From assembly GCA_910585005.1 (NCBI GenBank), contig CAJUCN010000006.1, positions 62,001 to 126,000 on the forward strand: 64,000 bases of DNA, read 5' to 3'. The notes under the pieces were generated by a model that was not told the origin of the DNA, searched no databases, and saw only the letters and a list, made by a program, of their open reading frames with translations. The position numbers and the translations under genes are program-made. The stretch's first letter is position 1. Each line of letters begins with the position of its first letter. Origin of the DNA: an uncultured Lachnospiraceae bacterium. GTDB taxonomy: Bacteria; Bacillota; Clostridia; Lachnospirales; Lachnospiraceae. Below, one piece after another: positions 42,440 to 52,081 of the stretch.

Positions 42440-44095
42440 TTACACGTTGAAGTAGCTGCCTCCTATAAACTCTCTGCAAATGGAGTTGGAGGGAACATTT
42501 TTGCTGTCAATGCCCTGGAAGTATTCCAAAAATTTCAGCAGTCTTTTTGCCTCATAATATTCCGGATCGCTTTTCTTGATCCCGAAAAGGAGGGGTTCTG
42601 CATATTGTTTCAGGACTGCCAGTTCATAGATCAGCACGGAGTTAAACATTTCATCCGCACTTTCCTGGAAAGGAAAGATATACTGTTCCTCTCCTCTTCT
42701 CACAGAAGGCCACATTTCAATGGTTCTTCTTGCACAAGTCCCTCTGGTTCTGGCATCTCTTACCATACGGCGGATCAGCCTTCCATCTGTTGTAGGGATC
42801 CTGTTATGCTCATCCACATTGATACTGGTAAGAGCGCTGATATAAATTTTAAACTTACTCTCATCCGGCATGGAAAAGGTAGTCGCCGGGTTCAGGCCAT
42901 GGATTCCTTCTATGACAAGGATATCCTCTTTGCCAAGTGTCTTGAAATTGCCATGGTACTCTCTTTTTCCAAGTTTAAAATTAAACTGGGGCAGTTCCAC
43001 TGTTTCCCCCTGCAAAAGCTGATTCATATCCTCATTAAACTTTTTAATGTCTATGGCTTCCAAACATTCAAAATTGTAATCCCCATTCTCGTCTCTTGGC
43101 GTGTCATCTCTGTTAACAAAGTAATCGTCCAATGCAATGGGGTGGGGAATCTTCCCATAAGTGCGGAGCTGGATGGAGAGCCTATGGGAAAAAGTTGTTT
43201 TTCCCGAAGAGGAGGGGCCTGCGATCAATACAAATTTCACATTGCCTTTCTCCACGATCTCCTTTGCAATTTCTCCGATCCTTCTCTCCTGTAAGGCCTC
43301 TTGCACCAGGATCATATCATGGATCTGTCCGTCACAGATCGTATCGTTCAGGTCTCCCACGGAGTCAATCCCCATCATCTCTCCCCAATTAGCGGAAGTC
43401 ATAAGGGTGTGGAAAAATTTCTCCCTGGGTTCAAAATATTCGATCTTATCCGGCGTTTCCATCCCCGGGATAAGCAGCAAAATTCCATCCTCATAATGCA
43501 TCACATCAAAATATTTCATATATCCTGTACTGGGAAGCATATAGCCATAATAATAGTCATAGTACCCATCCAGGCAATAGATATTGACAAAGGAACTTCT
43601 CCTGTATCTGAACAGTTTTTGTTTATCTTCCATCTTGTTCTGGCGAAAAATTTCCATGGCATCGTCAATCGGATAAGACCGCTTGGTGATAGGAATATCC
43701 CGCTCTACCATTTCCCTCATCCTTTGGCCGATCTGCTCCACATGCTTTCCGGTAAGCTTTTCGTCCATCTTTATACGGCAGTAGTACCCCTGCCCAATGG
43801 CAAATTCCACTTTTACTTTCTTTACCTTCTCTCTGCCAAGGACATCATAAACCGCCTTGACCAGCATCATGGTTGCCGTTCTCACATAAGTTTTATGCCC
43901 AATACTATTTCGGATCGTAATAAACGTCAGTTCACAATCCTTATTCGCCGGCTTAATCAGTTCCCTGATCTTCCCATTTTCAATGACCAATGCGATCATA
44001 TCCTTATAAGAAGGCTGGTATTCCTTTGCAATTTCTTCGTAAATCATCCCTTGGGGATATTGCTTCTTTTCCCCGTTTATTGTAATTGTAACCAT
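42440..44095 (-). CDS. Uridine kinase-family nucleoside kinase with N-terminal TGS domain
   Basis: 551 residues from the ATG at 44095 (AGGGAA upstream). Residues 1-60 are a TGS domain (ITINGEKKQYPQGMIYEEIA) and the next part resembles a threonyl-tRNA synthetase second domain. The kinase domain has Walker A AGPSSSGKTTFSHRL (about 292-306) and EGIHGLNPATT. It is known as a fused nucleoside kinase in Clostridia. It may phosphorylate uridine/cytidine; the TGS part suggests ligand sensing. It is last in the rpoD operon. Confidence 0.88.
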   Translation of the reverse strand: MVTITINGEKKQYPQGMIYEEIAKEYQPSYKDMIALVIENGKIRELIKPANKDCELTFITIRNSIGHKTYVRTATMMLVKAVYDVLGREKVKKVKVEFAIGQGYYCRIKMDEKLTGKHVEQIGQRMREMVERDIPITKRSYPIDDAMEIFRQNKMEDKQKLFRYRRSSFVNIYCLDGYYDYYYGYMLPSTGYMKYFDVMHYEDGILLLIPGMETPDKIEYFEPREKFFHTLMTSANWGEMMGIDSVGDLNDTICDGQIHDMILVQEALQERRIGEIAKEIVEKGNVKFVLIAGPSSSGKTTFSHRLSIQLRTYGKIPHPIALDDYFVNRDDTPRDENGDYNFECLEAIDIKKFNEDMNQLLQGETVELPQFNFKLGKREYHGNFKTLGKEDILVIEGIHGLNPATTFSMPDESKFKIYISALTSINVDEHNRIPTTDGRLIRRMVRDARTRGTCARRTIEMWPSVRRGEEQYIFPFQESADEMFNSVLIYELAVLKQYAEPLLFGIKKSDPEYYEAKRLLKFLEYFQGIDSKNVPSNSICREFIGGSYFNV

Positions 44096-44141
44096 TTCCC
44101 TGCCTTTCCGATATGTACCGTTACTCATATCTATTACACTT

Positions 44142-44855
44142 CTACCCCACTATTTCCATAGCCTGTTTGATATAACTCATCTCCTGCCGGATCTGGACAA
44201 GCCTTTGATCCACACGCTCCCCCGCCGGAACTGCCATAAGTTCCTGTTCCAGTTTTAACCCTTTTTCCCACTCTGCATAAAGGTATTCCCTAAGAACCGG
44301 ATGTCTGCGTCTAAGGAGTTCCGGCCCGAATCTTGCCTCCGTATAAGAAAGCCTGCCCTCTTTTTCTCCCTGAACTGCCTTGATCACAGGATAAAATTTC
44401 CCTTCCTCCAAAACCATAGTTTCTTCCAAGATCCTATATCCAGCGTCAGTTAAATAATACCGGAAAGAAGCGATTTCCGATTGAGGCTGCAAAACCAGTT
44501 CCTTCAGGGATTCTGTTTTGTCCGGCTCCCGCTCTAAGATCCTTTGCATCAGTCTTCCGCCCATTCCGGCACAGATCAGCGTATCCGCTTCCCCTTTTCT
44601 AAATGCCCCCAGGCCGTCAGATAAACGCAAGGTTATGTATCCCTCAAGCCCGGCCTCCTCCACATGCTCTCTGGCACGAAGGAGCGGACCGTTATTGATA
44701 TCCATAGCAAGGGCATGTGTTGTTCTTTTTTGTTGTACCAGATAGATGGACACATAACCATGGTCGCATCCCACATCCACTACCCTGTTTCCTGTGGTGA
44801 CCATATCAGCCACAGCCTGCATCCGCCGGGATAAAGCAACCTTTCCGCCCATCAA
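44142..44855 (-). CDS. trmK: TrmK, tRNA adenine-22 N1-methyltransferase
   Basis: 237 residues. The SAM-binding motif reads VVDVGCDHGYVSIYLVQ, followed by ICAGMGGRLMQRIL and VLQPQSEIASFRYYL, signatures of the TrmK (YqfN) family. It overlaps the rpoD stop by four bases, so translation is coupled. The rpoD-trmK order is typical in Firmicutes. Confidence 0.92.
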   Translation of the reverse strand: MMGGKVALSRRMQAVADMVTTGNRVVDVGCDHGYVSIYLVQQKRTTHALAMDINNGPLLRAREHVEEAGLEGYITLRLSDGLGAFRKGEADTLICAGMGGRLMQRILEREPDKTESLKELVLQPQSEIASFRYYLTDAGYRILEETMVLEEGKFYPVIKAVQGEKEGRLSYTEARFGPELLRRRHPVLREYLYAEWEKGLKLEQELMAVPAGERVDQRLVQIRQEMSYIKQAMEIVG

Positions 44856-45964
44856 TCCAAATAATCCTTTAACTTTCTGCTTCTGCTGGGATGGCGGAGT
44901 TTCCTTAACGCTTTCGCTTCAATCTGCCGGATACGTTCCCGGGTAACGTTAAATTCCTTCCCCACCTCTTCCAACGTTCTGGCACGCCCGTCATCCAATC
45001 CGAAACGCAGGCGCAATACCTTCTGTTCCCGCTCTGTCAGCGTTCCCAGCACTTCCACAAGCTGTTCCTTAAGAAGCGTAAAAGCCGCTGCATCTGCTGG
45101 CACAGGCACATTGTCATCCTGTATGAAATCCCCAAGGTGGGAATCCTCTTCCTCACCGATCGGCGTTTCTAATGAAACTGGCTCCTGGGAGATCTTTAAA
45201 ATCTCACGCACGCGCTCTACCGGAAGGCTCATCTCATCCGCAATCTCTTCCGGGGTAGGTTCCCGCCCTAGCTCCTGAAGGAGCTGTCTGCTGACACGGA
45301 TCAGTTTATTGATGGTTTCAACCATATGGACCGGGATACGGATAGTCCTGGCCTGGTCGGCGATAGCTCTCGTGATCGCCTGCCTGATCCACCAGGTCGC
45401 ATAGGTAGAAAATTTATACCCTTTTCTGTAATCAAACTTTTCCACAGCTTTAATAAGCCCCAGGTTGCCTTCCTGGATCAGATCCAAAAACAGCATCCCG
45501 CGCCCTACATATCTTTTGGCAATGCTGACCACCAGACGTAAGTTTGCCTCCGCCAGACGCTTTTTCGCCTCCTGGTCTCCAATCTCCATTCTCTGTGCAA
45601 GATCAATTTCTTCTTCCGCCGTGAGAAGGGGCACTTTGCCAATTTCCTTGAGATACATTCTAACCGGATCTTCTATGCTGATTCCATCAGGAACAGACAG
45701 ATCGATGTTTTCCACATCCACCTCATCTTCCTCGGTCAGGATGATCTGTTCTTCATCCACATCATCATCCTCTGTGATTCGCAGAATATCCACACCATTC
45801 TGCTCCAGGGTTTCAATGATCTTATCAAATTGTTCCTCTCCAAGCGCCATATCGGCAAAATGATCTGTTATCTCCTGATATTCCAGAACATTCTTTTTCT
45901 TTTTGGCAATTGCTAAGAGCTTTTGGAGCTTCTCATCAAATTTTGCCTGTGTGTTTTCATCCAT
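44852..45964 (-). CDS. rpoD: RpoD/SigA, housekeeping sigma factor
   Basis: 370 residues. A short acidic region 1 is followed by regions 1.2-2 (DPVRMYLKEIGKVPLLTAEE, LQEGNLGLIKAVEKFDY-like, FSTYATWWIRQAITRAIADQ) and region 4 (GRARTLEEVGKEFNVTRERI). It recognises the TTGACA/TATAAT promoters seen throughout this window. It follows dnaG by 53 bases. The ATG has GGAAGGATGG upstream. Confidence 0.98.
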   Translation of the reverse strand: MDENTQAKFDEKLQKLLAIAKKKKNVLEYQEITDHFADMALGEEQFDKIIETLEQNGVDILRITEDDDVDEEQIILTEEDEVDVENIDLSVPDGISIEDPVRMYLKEIGKVPLLTAEEEIDLAQRMEIGDQEAKKRLAEANLRLVVSIAKRYVGRGMLFLDLIQEGNLGLIKAVEKFDYRKGYKFSTYATWWIRQAITRAIADQARTIRIPVHMVETINKLIRVSRQLLQELGREPTPEEIADEMSLPVERVREILKISQEPVSLETPIGEEEDSHLGDFIQDDNVPVPADAAAFTLLKEQLVEVLGTLTEREQKVLRLRFGLDDGRARTLEEVGKEFNVTRERIRQIEAKALRKLRHPSRSRKLKDYLD

Positions 45965-46017
45965 TCAAGATTTCCATCCTTCCTATTATTATCATGTATG
46001 CATTACCATTATTAGCC

Positions 46018-47790
46018 TTAATCCAGTGAAATATGCGTTTTGCTAAGTTCTTCCAATTCTTTTTTGCCTGCCACCACTTTTGTGATCGCCAAAACGTCCG
46101 CCCCCAGCCTGGCAGAAAAATAATCCAGGCTGTTTTTCTTGACCGAAAGCAAAATATCATGAAACGCCTTTTCCCTTTCCCCTTTCGTTGCAAGTTCCAT
46201 CAGCTTCGTATTAAATACCTCTGCGGCTTCCCTTTGCTGTTCCTCTTCCGCAAACATACTGATGATCGCTGCCGGGTTTATCCTTCCTCCGTCCAGGTCT
46301 TCAAACAGCTTTCCGGCAATGGTACGATATAAATCTTCTGTAAAATCCTCCGGTGAAAGATACTTTTTGACCTTAGGCCAAAGCTCCGGTTCTTCCACCA
46401 GCCATGTAAGTAAAAGCTTTTGCGGCTTCTTTTGGTTTTCCCTGGGGTCATTTTTCTTTTGTATCCCTGACTTTGGCCTTACTGCCGGAGCTGCAAGCCC
46501 TGTCTGCGCCGCATAAGTGTAAACCAGCTTCCGCAGGTTTTCAAATCCGATATGATATTTGTCCGCCACCGCTTCCATGTAATTTTCCCGCTCCACTTCC
46601 TCGGAAAAACCGCAAAGCTTTTTGGCTATTTCCCGATGGAACCGGGTCTTTGACTCAGGATCACCCAAATCATAATCTTTCTGCAAAATGCGGAGTTCAA
46701 AGAAAAAGCTGTTTTCTGCATTCCTGATCCGTTCCTCAAAAGCTTCCCTGCCCAGATTTTTCATAAATTCGTCAGGGTCTTTATAAGGCTTTAGATCCAG
46801 CACTTTACCAGTAAGCCCTACCTCCTTCAAAATATTGATCGCTCGCAGCGCTGCCGATATCCCCGCCCCGTCACTGTCATATGCAAGAATCACTTCCCTG
46901 GCATACCGGCGCAGGAGATTGGCCTGTCCCGCCGTAAAGGATGTGCCAAGGGATGCCGCCGCCTGGGCAAAACCCGCCTGATGCATGGCGATCACATCCA
47001 TATAGCCCTCACACAGGATCACATTGTCGGTGCGGGCCGTACGGGCAAAATTCATTCCGTACAGATTGCGGCTCTTATCAAAGATCATTGTTTCCGGAGA
47101 GTTTAAATACTTGGGTTTCCCATCACCCATCACCCTCCCTCCAAAACCGATCACCTTATGGTTGATATCCTGGATTGGAAACATGACACGGTTCCAAAAT
47201 TTATCATGCATCCCATATTTTTCATCAAAACTTCCAAGGCCTGCTTCTGTGATCAGCCGGTCATCGTAACCTTTCGTTCTCAGATACCTTACCAGATCAT
47301 CGCTTGCCATATTGGCAAAGCCTAATCCAAATTTTTTGATCGTTTCATCGGAAAGCTGCCGTTTACGCAAATATTGATACCCGGCTTGTCCGCTTTTGCC
47401 GCGGAGCTGATAATAAAAATATTTAGCGGCCTCCTTATTGACTTCCAATAGTCTTGCTCTCTGGGAATCCCTTTTTTTGGCTTCCTCGCTATATTCCGCC
47501 TCCGGCAGGTTGATCCCGGCCCGTTGGGCAAGGAGCTTGACCGCTTCCTGAAAGGAATAATTTTCGTACTGCATGACAAAGGTAAAAACATTCCCCCCTG
47601 CCCCGCATCCAAAGCAGTAAAACATCTGTTTACTCTGTGAAACGGAAAAGGAAGGGGATTTCTCATTATGAAAGGGACACAGCCCAAAATAGCTGTTTCC
47701 CTTTTTCTGGATCCGTACATAACCGGAAACCACATCAACGATATCGTTCCTGGCCCTCACTTCCTCTATTAGTTCATCCGGGTAATACAT
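46018..47790 (-). CDS. dnaG: DnaG primase
   Basis: 590 residues. The N-terminal zinc site has C38, H41, C59 and C62 (CPFHNEKSPSFSV, FYCFGCGAGG). The Toprim core follows with NVILCEGYMDVIAMHQAGF and ILAYDSDGAGISAALRAINI, and a C-terminal DnaB-binding domain ends the protein. It makes RNA primers for replication. It is the middle of the dgt-dnaG-rpoD operon. Confidence 0.97.
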   Translation of the reverse strand: MYYPDELIEEVRARNDIVDVVSGYVRIQKKGNSYFGLCPFHNEKSPSFSVSQSKQMFYCFGCGAGGNVFTFVMQYENYSFQEAVKLLAQRAGINLPEAEYSEEAKKRDSQRARLLEVNKEAAKYFYYQLRGKSGQAGYQYLRKRQLSDETIKKFGLGFANMASDDLVRYLRTKGYDDRLITEAGLGSFDEKYGMHDKFWNRVMFPIQDINHKVIGFGGRVMGDGKPKYLNSPETMIFDKSRNLYGMNFARTARTDNVILCEGYMDVIAMHQAGFAQAAASLGTSFTAGQANLLRRYAREVILAYDSDGAGISAALRAINILKEVGLTGKVLDLKPYKDPDEFMKNLGREAFEERIRNAENSFFFELRILQKDYDLGDPESKTRFHREIAKKLCGFSEEVERENYMEAVADKYHIGFENLRKLVYTYAAQTGLAAPAVRPKSGIQKKNDPRENQKKPQKLLLTWLVEEPELWPKVKKYLSPEDFTEDLYRTIAGKLFEDLDGGRINPAAIISMFAEEEQQREAAEVFNTKLMELATKGEREKAFHDILLSVKKNSLDYFSARLGADVLAITKVVAGKKELEELSKTHISLD

Positions 47791-47823
47791 TCTTTCTCCA
47801 TTCCTTTAAATCTATGGTTTCTG

Positions 47824-48828
47824 CTATCCATGCCATGACTTGGGAATATAGATCTCCTCGTATTTAGCAATAGCAAACCGGTCTGTCATGGCGCCTATGT
47901 AATCGCATACGATCTTTTCCTCCGGCTCTCCCCTTTGTGTCAGCTCCACATAATCGGGGGGTAACAGTTCCAAATGATGCCTGTAGTAACTATACAGAGT
48001 CTGGACCAGCATTTCCGCCTTTCCTTCCTCGCTTTTGGCATTTCTATTTTGGTAAACAGATTCAAACATGAACCGTCTTAACTTTTTCATCGCTTCCGCC
48101 ACCGGTTCCGACATCATAATATCGCTCTTTCCATAACTGGTTGTAACAATATCGTGGATAAAATGATCCAGACGCTCTCCGGTCGTATCGCCGATCACAT
48201 CTGTAATTTCCCGCGGCACATCATTTTCCTTCAAGATCCCGCCCCGGATCGCATCATCCATATCATGATGGATATAAGCGATCTTATCTGAAAAACGGAC
48301 GATCTTCCCTTCCAGCGTAGAGGGCATACCCTTCGTCTGGTGATTTCGGATGCCATCCCGGACTTCCATAGTCAGGTTTAGCCCTTGCCCGCTCTTTTCC
48401 AGCAGATCCACCGTACGGACACTCTGTTCACTGTGACAAAATCCATAAGGACAGACTGCATTTAACGCCCTTTCTCCCGCATGTCCAAAAGGGGTATGTC
48501 CCAGGTCATGGCCAAGGGCAATTGCCTCCACCAAGTCCTCATTCATCCTAAGGGCCTTGGCTATAGTCCTGGCATTCTGGGAAACCTCAAGGGTATGGGT
48601 AAGCCGGGTTCTATAATGATCACCCTCCGGCGTTAAGAAAACCTGTGTCTTATCCTTCAGTCTCCTAAATGATTTGGAATGGAGGATCCTGTCCCTGTCT
48701 CTTTGAAACACCGGACGGATATCACACTGTTCCTCTGGCCGCAGCCTCCCCTTGGAACCGGCGCTGTGGGCCGCATACGGACTTAAATAGTCCATTTCCA
48801 GTTTCTCCAGATTTTCTCGTATGTTCAT
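47824..48828 (-). CDS. dgt: dGTP triphosphohydrolase-like HD-domain protein
   Basis: 334 residues. HD-domain residues are visible: RLTHTLEVSQNARTIAKAL and IALGHDLGHTPFGHAGE, with the N-terminal DRDRILHSKSFRRLKDKTQV. It belongs to the dNTPase family that hydrolyses dGTP or other dNTPs. It is the first gene of the dnaG-rpoD operon (34 bases from dnaG). ATG follows GGGAG. Confidence 0.93.
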   Translation of the reverse strand: MNIRENLEKLEMDYLSPYAAHSAGSKGRLRPEEQCDIRPVFQRDRDRILHSKSFRRLKDKTQVFLTPEGDHYRTRLTHTLEVSQNARTIAKALRMNEDLVEAIALGHDLGHTPFGHAGERALNAVCPYGFCHSEQSVRTVDLLEKSGQGLNLTMEVRDGIRNHQTKGMPSTLEGKIVRFSDKIAYIHHDMDDAIRGGILKENDVPREITDVIGDTTGERLDHFIHDIVTTSYGKSDIMMSEPVAEAMKKLRRFMFESVYQNRNAKSEEGKAEMLVQTLYSYYRHHLELLPPDYVELTQRGEPEEKIVCDYIGAMTDRFAIAKYEEIYIPKSWHG

Positions 48829-48897
48829 TGGTAACTCCCGTTTTCAAATACTTCCTATATAACATTATTCTGTGCCAACCCACAAAATCCTTCCTAA

Positions 48898-49824
48898 TTA
48901 TCTGCAAATATCAAAAATAAATTCTGCATTTTTTTCCATGGCATCATATGCCGTTTTCAAAGGCGACATCTGGAACACATGCCACATCCCCTTAAAAACA
49001 TCCAGCTTCGCCGAAACGTTTGCCTGAATCATCTTTTGATGGAGCATTTCTGAATCAGAAAGCAGGACTTCATTGTCCCCTGCTTGGATATAGACCGGGG
49101 GAAATCCTTCAAAATCCCCAAATAGCGGTGAAATATAGGGATCCTCCAAATCCCTTTCGGGTGCATAATTGGTGATCATACGTTCCAGATAATCTGCATC
49201 TAATACCGGATCTAATTCTGCCTTCGTCCTGTGGGAATCCCCCGATGACGTCAGATCCGTCCAGGGAGACATAAGCACAAGCCCCCGGGGCAGAAGCCGC
49301 TGCTGCTCTTTAAGTTTAAATACCAATGACAATGCCAGGTTCCCTCCTGCGGAATCTCCGGCCACGATCACATCCCTTGCCCCATATCCCAGCAGCATCA
49401 GATAATCCCATGCCTTCATTGCATCCTCCGTAGCTGCCGGATAGGGATGCTCCGGCGCCAGGCGGTAATCAAAGGAAAGGACATCCATGGAAGTGCTTGC
49501 AGACAGCTTGGTCGTAAGCGTCCTGGCATAAATATGGCTTCCTGTTGAGTAACCGCCGCCATGGCAATACAGGATTACATACTTTTTCATATGGGCGCGG
49601 TTTACCGACACCCATTCCCCATCCATATCCTGTATCTTTATCCCCTTAAGCAGGATGTCCTTGGAATTCCCCAAAAGCGCCCCTACCTGGTCCTGAGAGT
49701 GGCGGTGCTTTTCAATATCCGGGTTTTCGATCATTCCATGGACTTTCCTGATCAGTGTCATCATACTCTGGTTCACTGACTCCGGGGATGCCTTACTTAA
49801 AAGTTTTTTTGTTGTTACTGCCAT
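48898..49824 (-). CDS. Alpha/beta hydrolase, hormone-sensitive-lipase type esterase
   Basis: 308 residues from the ATG at 49824 (AAAGGAG upstream). The oxyanion motif HGGGYSTGS and the nucleophile motif GDSAGGNLAL place it in the HSL/GDXG esterase family. DYRLAPEHPYPAA and the catalytic His in GMWHVF are also seen. It is probably a cytoplasmic carboxylesterase. It is divergent from an acyltransferase gene, so a linked role in ester metabolism is possible. Confidence 0.9.
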   Translation of the reverse strand: MAVTTKKLLSKASPESVNQSMMTLIRKVHGMIENPDIEKHRHSQDQVGALLGNSKDILLKGIKIQDMDGEWVSVNRAHMKKYVILYCHGGGYSTGSHIYARTLTTKLSASTSMDVLSFDYRLAPEHPYPAATEDAMKAWDYLMLLGYGARDVIVAGDSAGGNLALSLVFKLKEQQRLLPRGLVLMSPWTDLTSSGDSHRTKAELDPVLDADYLERMITNYAPERDLEDPYISPLFGDFEGFPPVYIQAGDNEVLLSDSEMLHQKMIQANVSAKLDVFKGMWHVFQMSPLKTAYDAMEKNAEFIFDICR

Positions 49825-49851
49825 ATTTAATCTCCTTTTCCTCATAACTGT

Positions 49852-49859
49852 GGTATACT
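49852..49859 (+). promoter_or_regulatory. Extended -10 promoter element of the acyltransferase gene
   Basis: TGGTATACT gives an extended -10 (TG-N-TATACT) in the divergent spacer. Transcription would start within a few bases of the annotated ATG at 49867, so the mRNA could be leaderless. No clear -35 was seen. Confidence 0.4.
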
Positions 49860-49866
49860 AAGAAAG

Positions 49867-51180
49867 ATGAAAAAAATAATTCCTTCCAAAATGCAACCAA
49901 ATACAAATACTCCAAAAGTATGGTATAAGCTGGATCTTTCCGCGATTGTCTACCCGACCTTGCAGCGCCGGGACTTTTCTTCCGTTTACCGGCTCTCCGT
50001 GGTCTTAAAAGAACCGGTGGATCCCGCCCTTCTCCAAAAAGCTGTGGATACTGCTTTAGTCCGTTTTCCTACCTATAAGACGGCAATCCGGAAGGGGCTT
50101 TTTTGGCGTTATTTAGAACCCAATAACCGTCCCGGCCCTTTCGTGCAAAAAGATATCCGGAATTTTTGCATGCCAATGCCCTTTAAGGCGGGAAACCGCT
50201 ATCTGCTGCGGGTCTACTATCACGACCGACGGATCTCCCTGGAAGCACACCATTGTCTCGGCGATGGCACCGGCGGTATGTATGTTCTCCAGACCATCAC
50301 GGCAGCTTATCTGCGGCTCTTAGGACATCAAATCTCAGTAGGCGGTTTCGTAAAAGATATAAAGGAAGAACCTTCCCCTGGCGAATTAGAAGACGCCTAT
50401 ATGCGCTATGCCAATGCCAAGGTCTCCCCTTCCCGTCCTGGTGAAAAGACCTACCGTGTCAGAGGCACCAGAGCGCCTTTTTATACTTTTAATGTCATTG
50501 ACGGCATCCTGTCCGTCAATGAAGTGATGGCTGTTGCTTCCAAGTATCAGGCTACCATTACAGAGTATTTAAACTCTGTCCTTTTATATGCCCTGCTCCA
50601 AAAACAGCAATCCGACTGGCACATAAAGCTCCGGCCTGTAAAAATTGCTATGCCGGTAAACCTCCGGCGGTTTTTCCCTTCGGAAACCCTGCGTAACTTT
50701 ATAACCATGGTTTATCCAGGCGTTGATCCCAGGCTTGGAGACTACACCTTTGAGGAGATCGTTAAACAAGTGCACAATTATATGCGCTATTATATCAACG
50801 ACAAATTTCTACGGGGAGACATCACCACCAACGCAAATACCCAGCGCAATCCCCTGATCCGGGTTGTCCCGCTTTTTATCAAGGATTTCGTTGTCCGAAT
50901 GTTCTACACGAAAGTGCAGGACCGGAATTCCTCTGCCGGGCTTACTAATATGGGCGCGTTAAAAGTCCCTGACGATATGAAGCCCTACATCGACCGCTTT
51001 GATATTTATATGGGCCAGCCCTTTTCCTGCCGCACCAATTGTGCCATTGTAAGTTTTGAAGATACACTTACAATCAATTTTGCAAGCAGTATTTTGGAAT
51101 CTGATGTGGAAAGGCTATTCTTCCAAAAACTGGTATCCGACGGCATCCATGTAAAAATTGAAAGCAACCGCACATACTGA
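49867..51180 (+). CDS. Condensation-type O-acyltransferase (alcohol acetyltransferase-like)
   Basis: 437 residues. The catalytic HHxxxDG motif is present as HHCLGDG near residue 130. The fold is that of chloramphenicol acetyltransferase/condensation-domain proteins such as PapA and alcohol acetyltransferases. KIAMPVNLRRFFPSETLRNF is a further family motif. No ribosome site precedes the ATG, and start choice is uncertain (an ATG at 49891 is possible). The zinc-ribbon gene downstream is its usual partner in Clostridia. The substrate is unknown. Confidence 0.8.
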   Translation: MKKIIPSKMQPNTNTPKVWYKLDLSAIVYPTLQRRDFSSVYRLSVVLKEPVDPALLQKAVDTALVRFPTYKTAIRKGLFWRYLEPNNRPGPFVQKDIRNFCMPMPFKAGNRYLLRVYYHDRRISLEAHHCLGDGTGGMYVLQTITAAYLRLLGHQISVGGFVKDIKEEPSPGELEDAYMRYANAKVSPSRPGEKTYRVRGTRAPFYTFNVIDGILSVNEVMAVASKYQATITEYLNSVLLYALLQKQQSDWHIKLRPVKIAMPVNLRRFFPSETLRNFITMVYPGVDPRLGDYTFEEIVKQVHNYMRYYINDKFLRGDITTNANTQRNPLIRVVPLFIKDFVVRMFYTKVQDRNSSAGLTNMGALKVPDDMKPYIDRFDIYMGQPFSCRTNCAIVSFEDTLTINFASSILESDVERLFFQKLVSDGIHVKIESNRTY

Positions 51181-51197
51181 CTATGGAGGTAACTGAT

Positions 51198-51902
51198 ATG
51201 TCTTACTGTGTAAACTGTGGCGTGGAACTGGAGTCATCCCTAACCGCCTGCCCCTTATGCCACACCCCTGTAATCAATCCCAATGAACTGCAAAAGCTGA
51301 CAGCCCAATCCCCCTTTCCTACCGAAAAGGGGAAAGTAGATGTGGTGAAGCGCAAAGACCTTGGAATTTTAGTTTCCATTGTACTGATCGCCACTTCCTT
51401 AAGCTGCCTTTTACTGAACCTGTTCGTTTTTTCCGGCAGCCCCTGGTCCCTGTTTATCATCGGCGCATGTCTGGTACTGTTTGTACTGGTATTTCCTGCC
51501 GTGATCTACACCAAACTTCCTATATATATTTCACTTTTATTTGACGGAGTATCCATAGGCGTCTATTTATTCCTGATCACATTTAACACCTCAAATGTGG
51601 AATGGTTCTGGAAACTGGCGCTTCCCATTCTGGTTCTTGCCACCATACTGGTAGAGATCTTTACTTTATTGCTCCGTTCCTTTTCCGTTTCCTTCCTTGC
51701 TACTTCCCTTTACGTTTTTGCTGAATCTGCATTGCTTTGTGTAGGGATTGAACTTTTGATCCGCCACTATAGCAATGCCCCTCTTCATCTGACCTGGTCA
51801 GCTATCGTCCTGACTGTATGCGGCGTGATCGTTGTCCTGCTTATCACCCTGCTTTCCATCAGGCGCCTGCGGGATGCTGTGCGAAGAAGATTGCATTTTT
51901 AA
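51198..51902 (+). CDS. Zinc-ribbon membrane protein (DUF6320-like)
   Basis: 234 residues from the ATG at 51198 (GGAGG eight bases upstream). The N-terminal zinc ribbon reads YCVNCGVELESSLTACPLC. About five to six membrane segments follow from residue 55. It is commonly found next to the acyltransferase above and is probably in its operon, 17 bases on. Its function is not known. Its 3' end overlaps the small gene on the other strand by four bases. Confidence 0.75.
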   Translation: MSYCVNCGVELESSLTACPLCHTPVINPNELQKLTAQSPFPTEKGKVDVVKRKDLGILVSIVLIATSLSCLLLNLFVFSGSPWSLFIIGACLVLFVLVFPAVIYTKLPIYISLLFDGVSIGVYLFLITFNTSNVEWFWKLALPILVLATILVEIFTLLLRSFSVSFLATSLYVFAESALLCVGIELLIRHYSNAPLHLTWSAIVLTVCGVIVVLLITLLSIRRLRDAVRRRLHF

Positions 51903-52081
51903 TCCAAATCAAAGAGTTTTCCCGTGGCAAAAGGGCTTCCCACATCACAACGCCCGTGATGGTAAGTTTTCTGCGCTTTTCCCTCTTCCACTTTTTCGGA
52001 GACTTCTATTTTCATGCGGCTAATCTCCTTTAAAGCCATGCCGTCCAGCATTTTGATCACTTCCTCAATATTTTCCTTCAT
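51899..52081 (-). CDS. Small conserved-looking protein with HHGRCD motif
   Basis: 60 residues. A charged helix (MKENIEEVIKMLDGMALKEI) is followed by AQKTYHHGRCDVGSPFATG, with His-His-Gly-Arg-Cys-Asp as a possible metal-binding or structural motif. The ATG lies inside the end of the upstream gene (17-base overlap), so translation is probably coupled. It is not a known family to this reader. It is the last gene of a five-gene operon. Confidence 0.55.
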   Translation of the reverse strand: MKENIEEVIKMLDGMALKEISRMKIEVSEKVEEGKAQKTYHHGRCDVGSPFATGKLFDLD

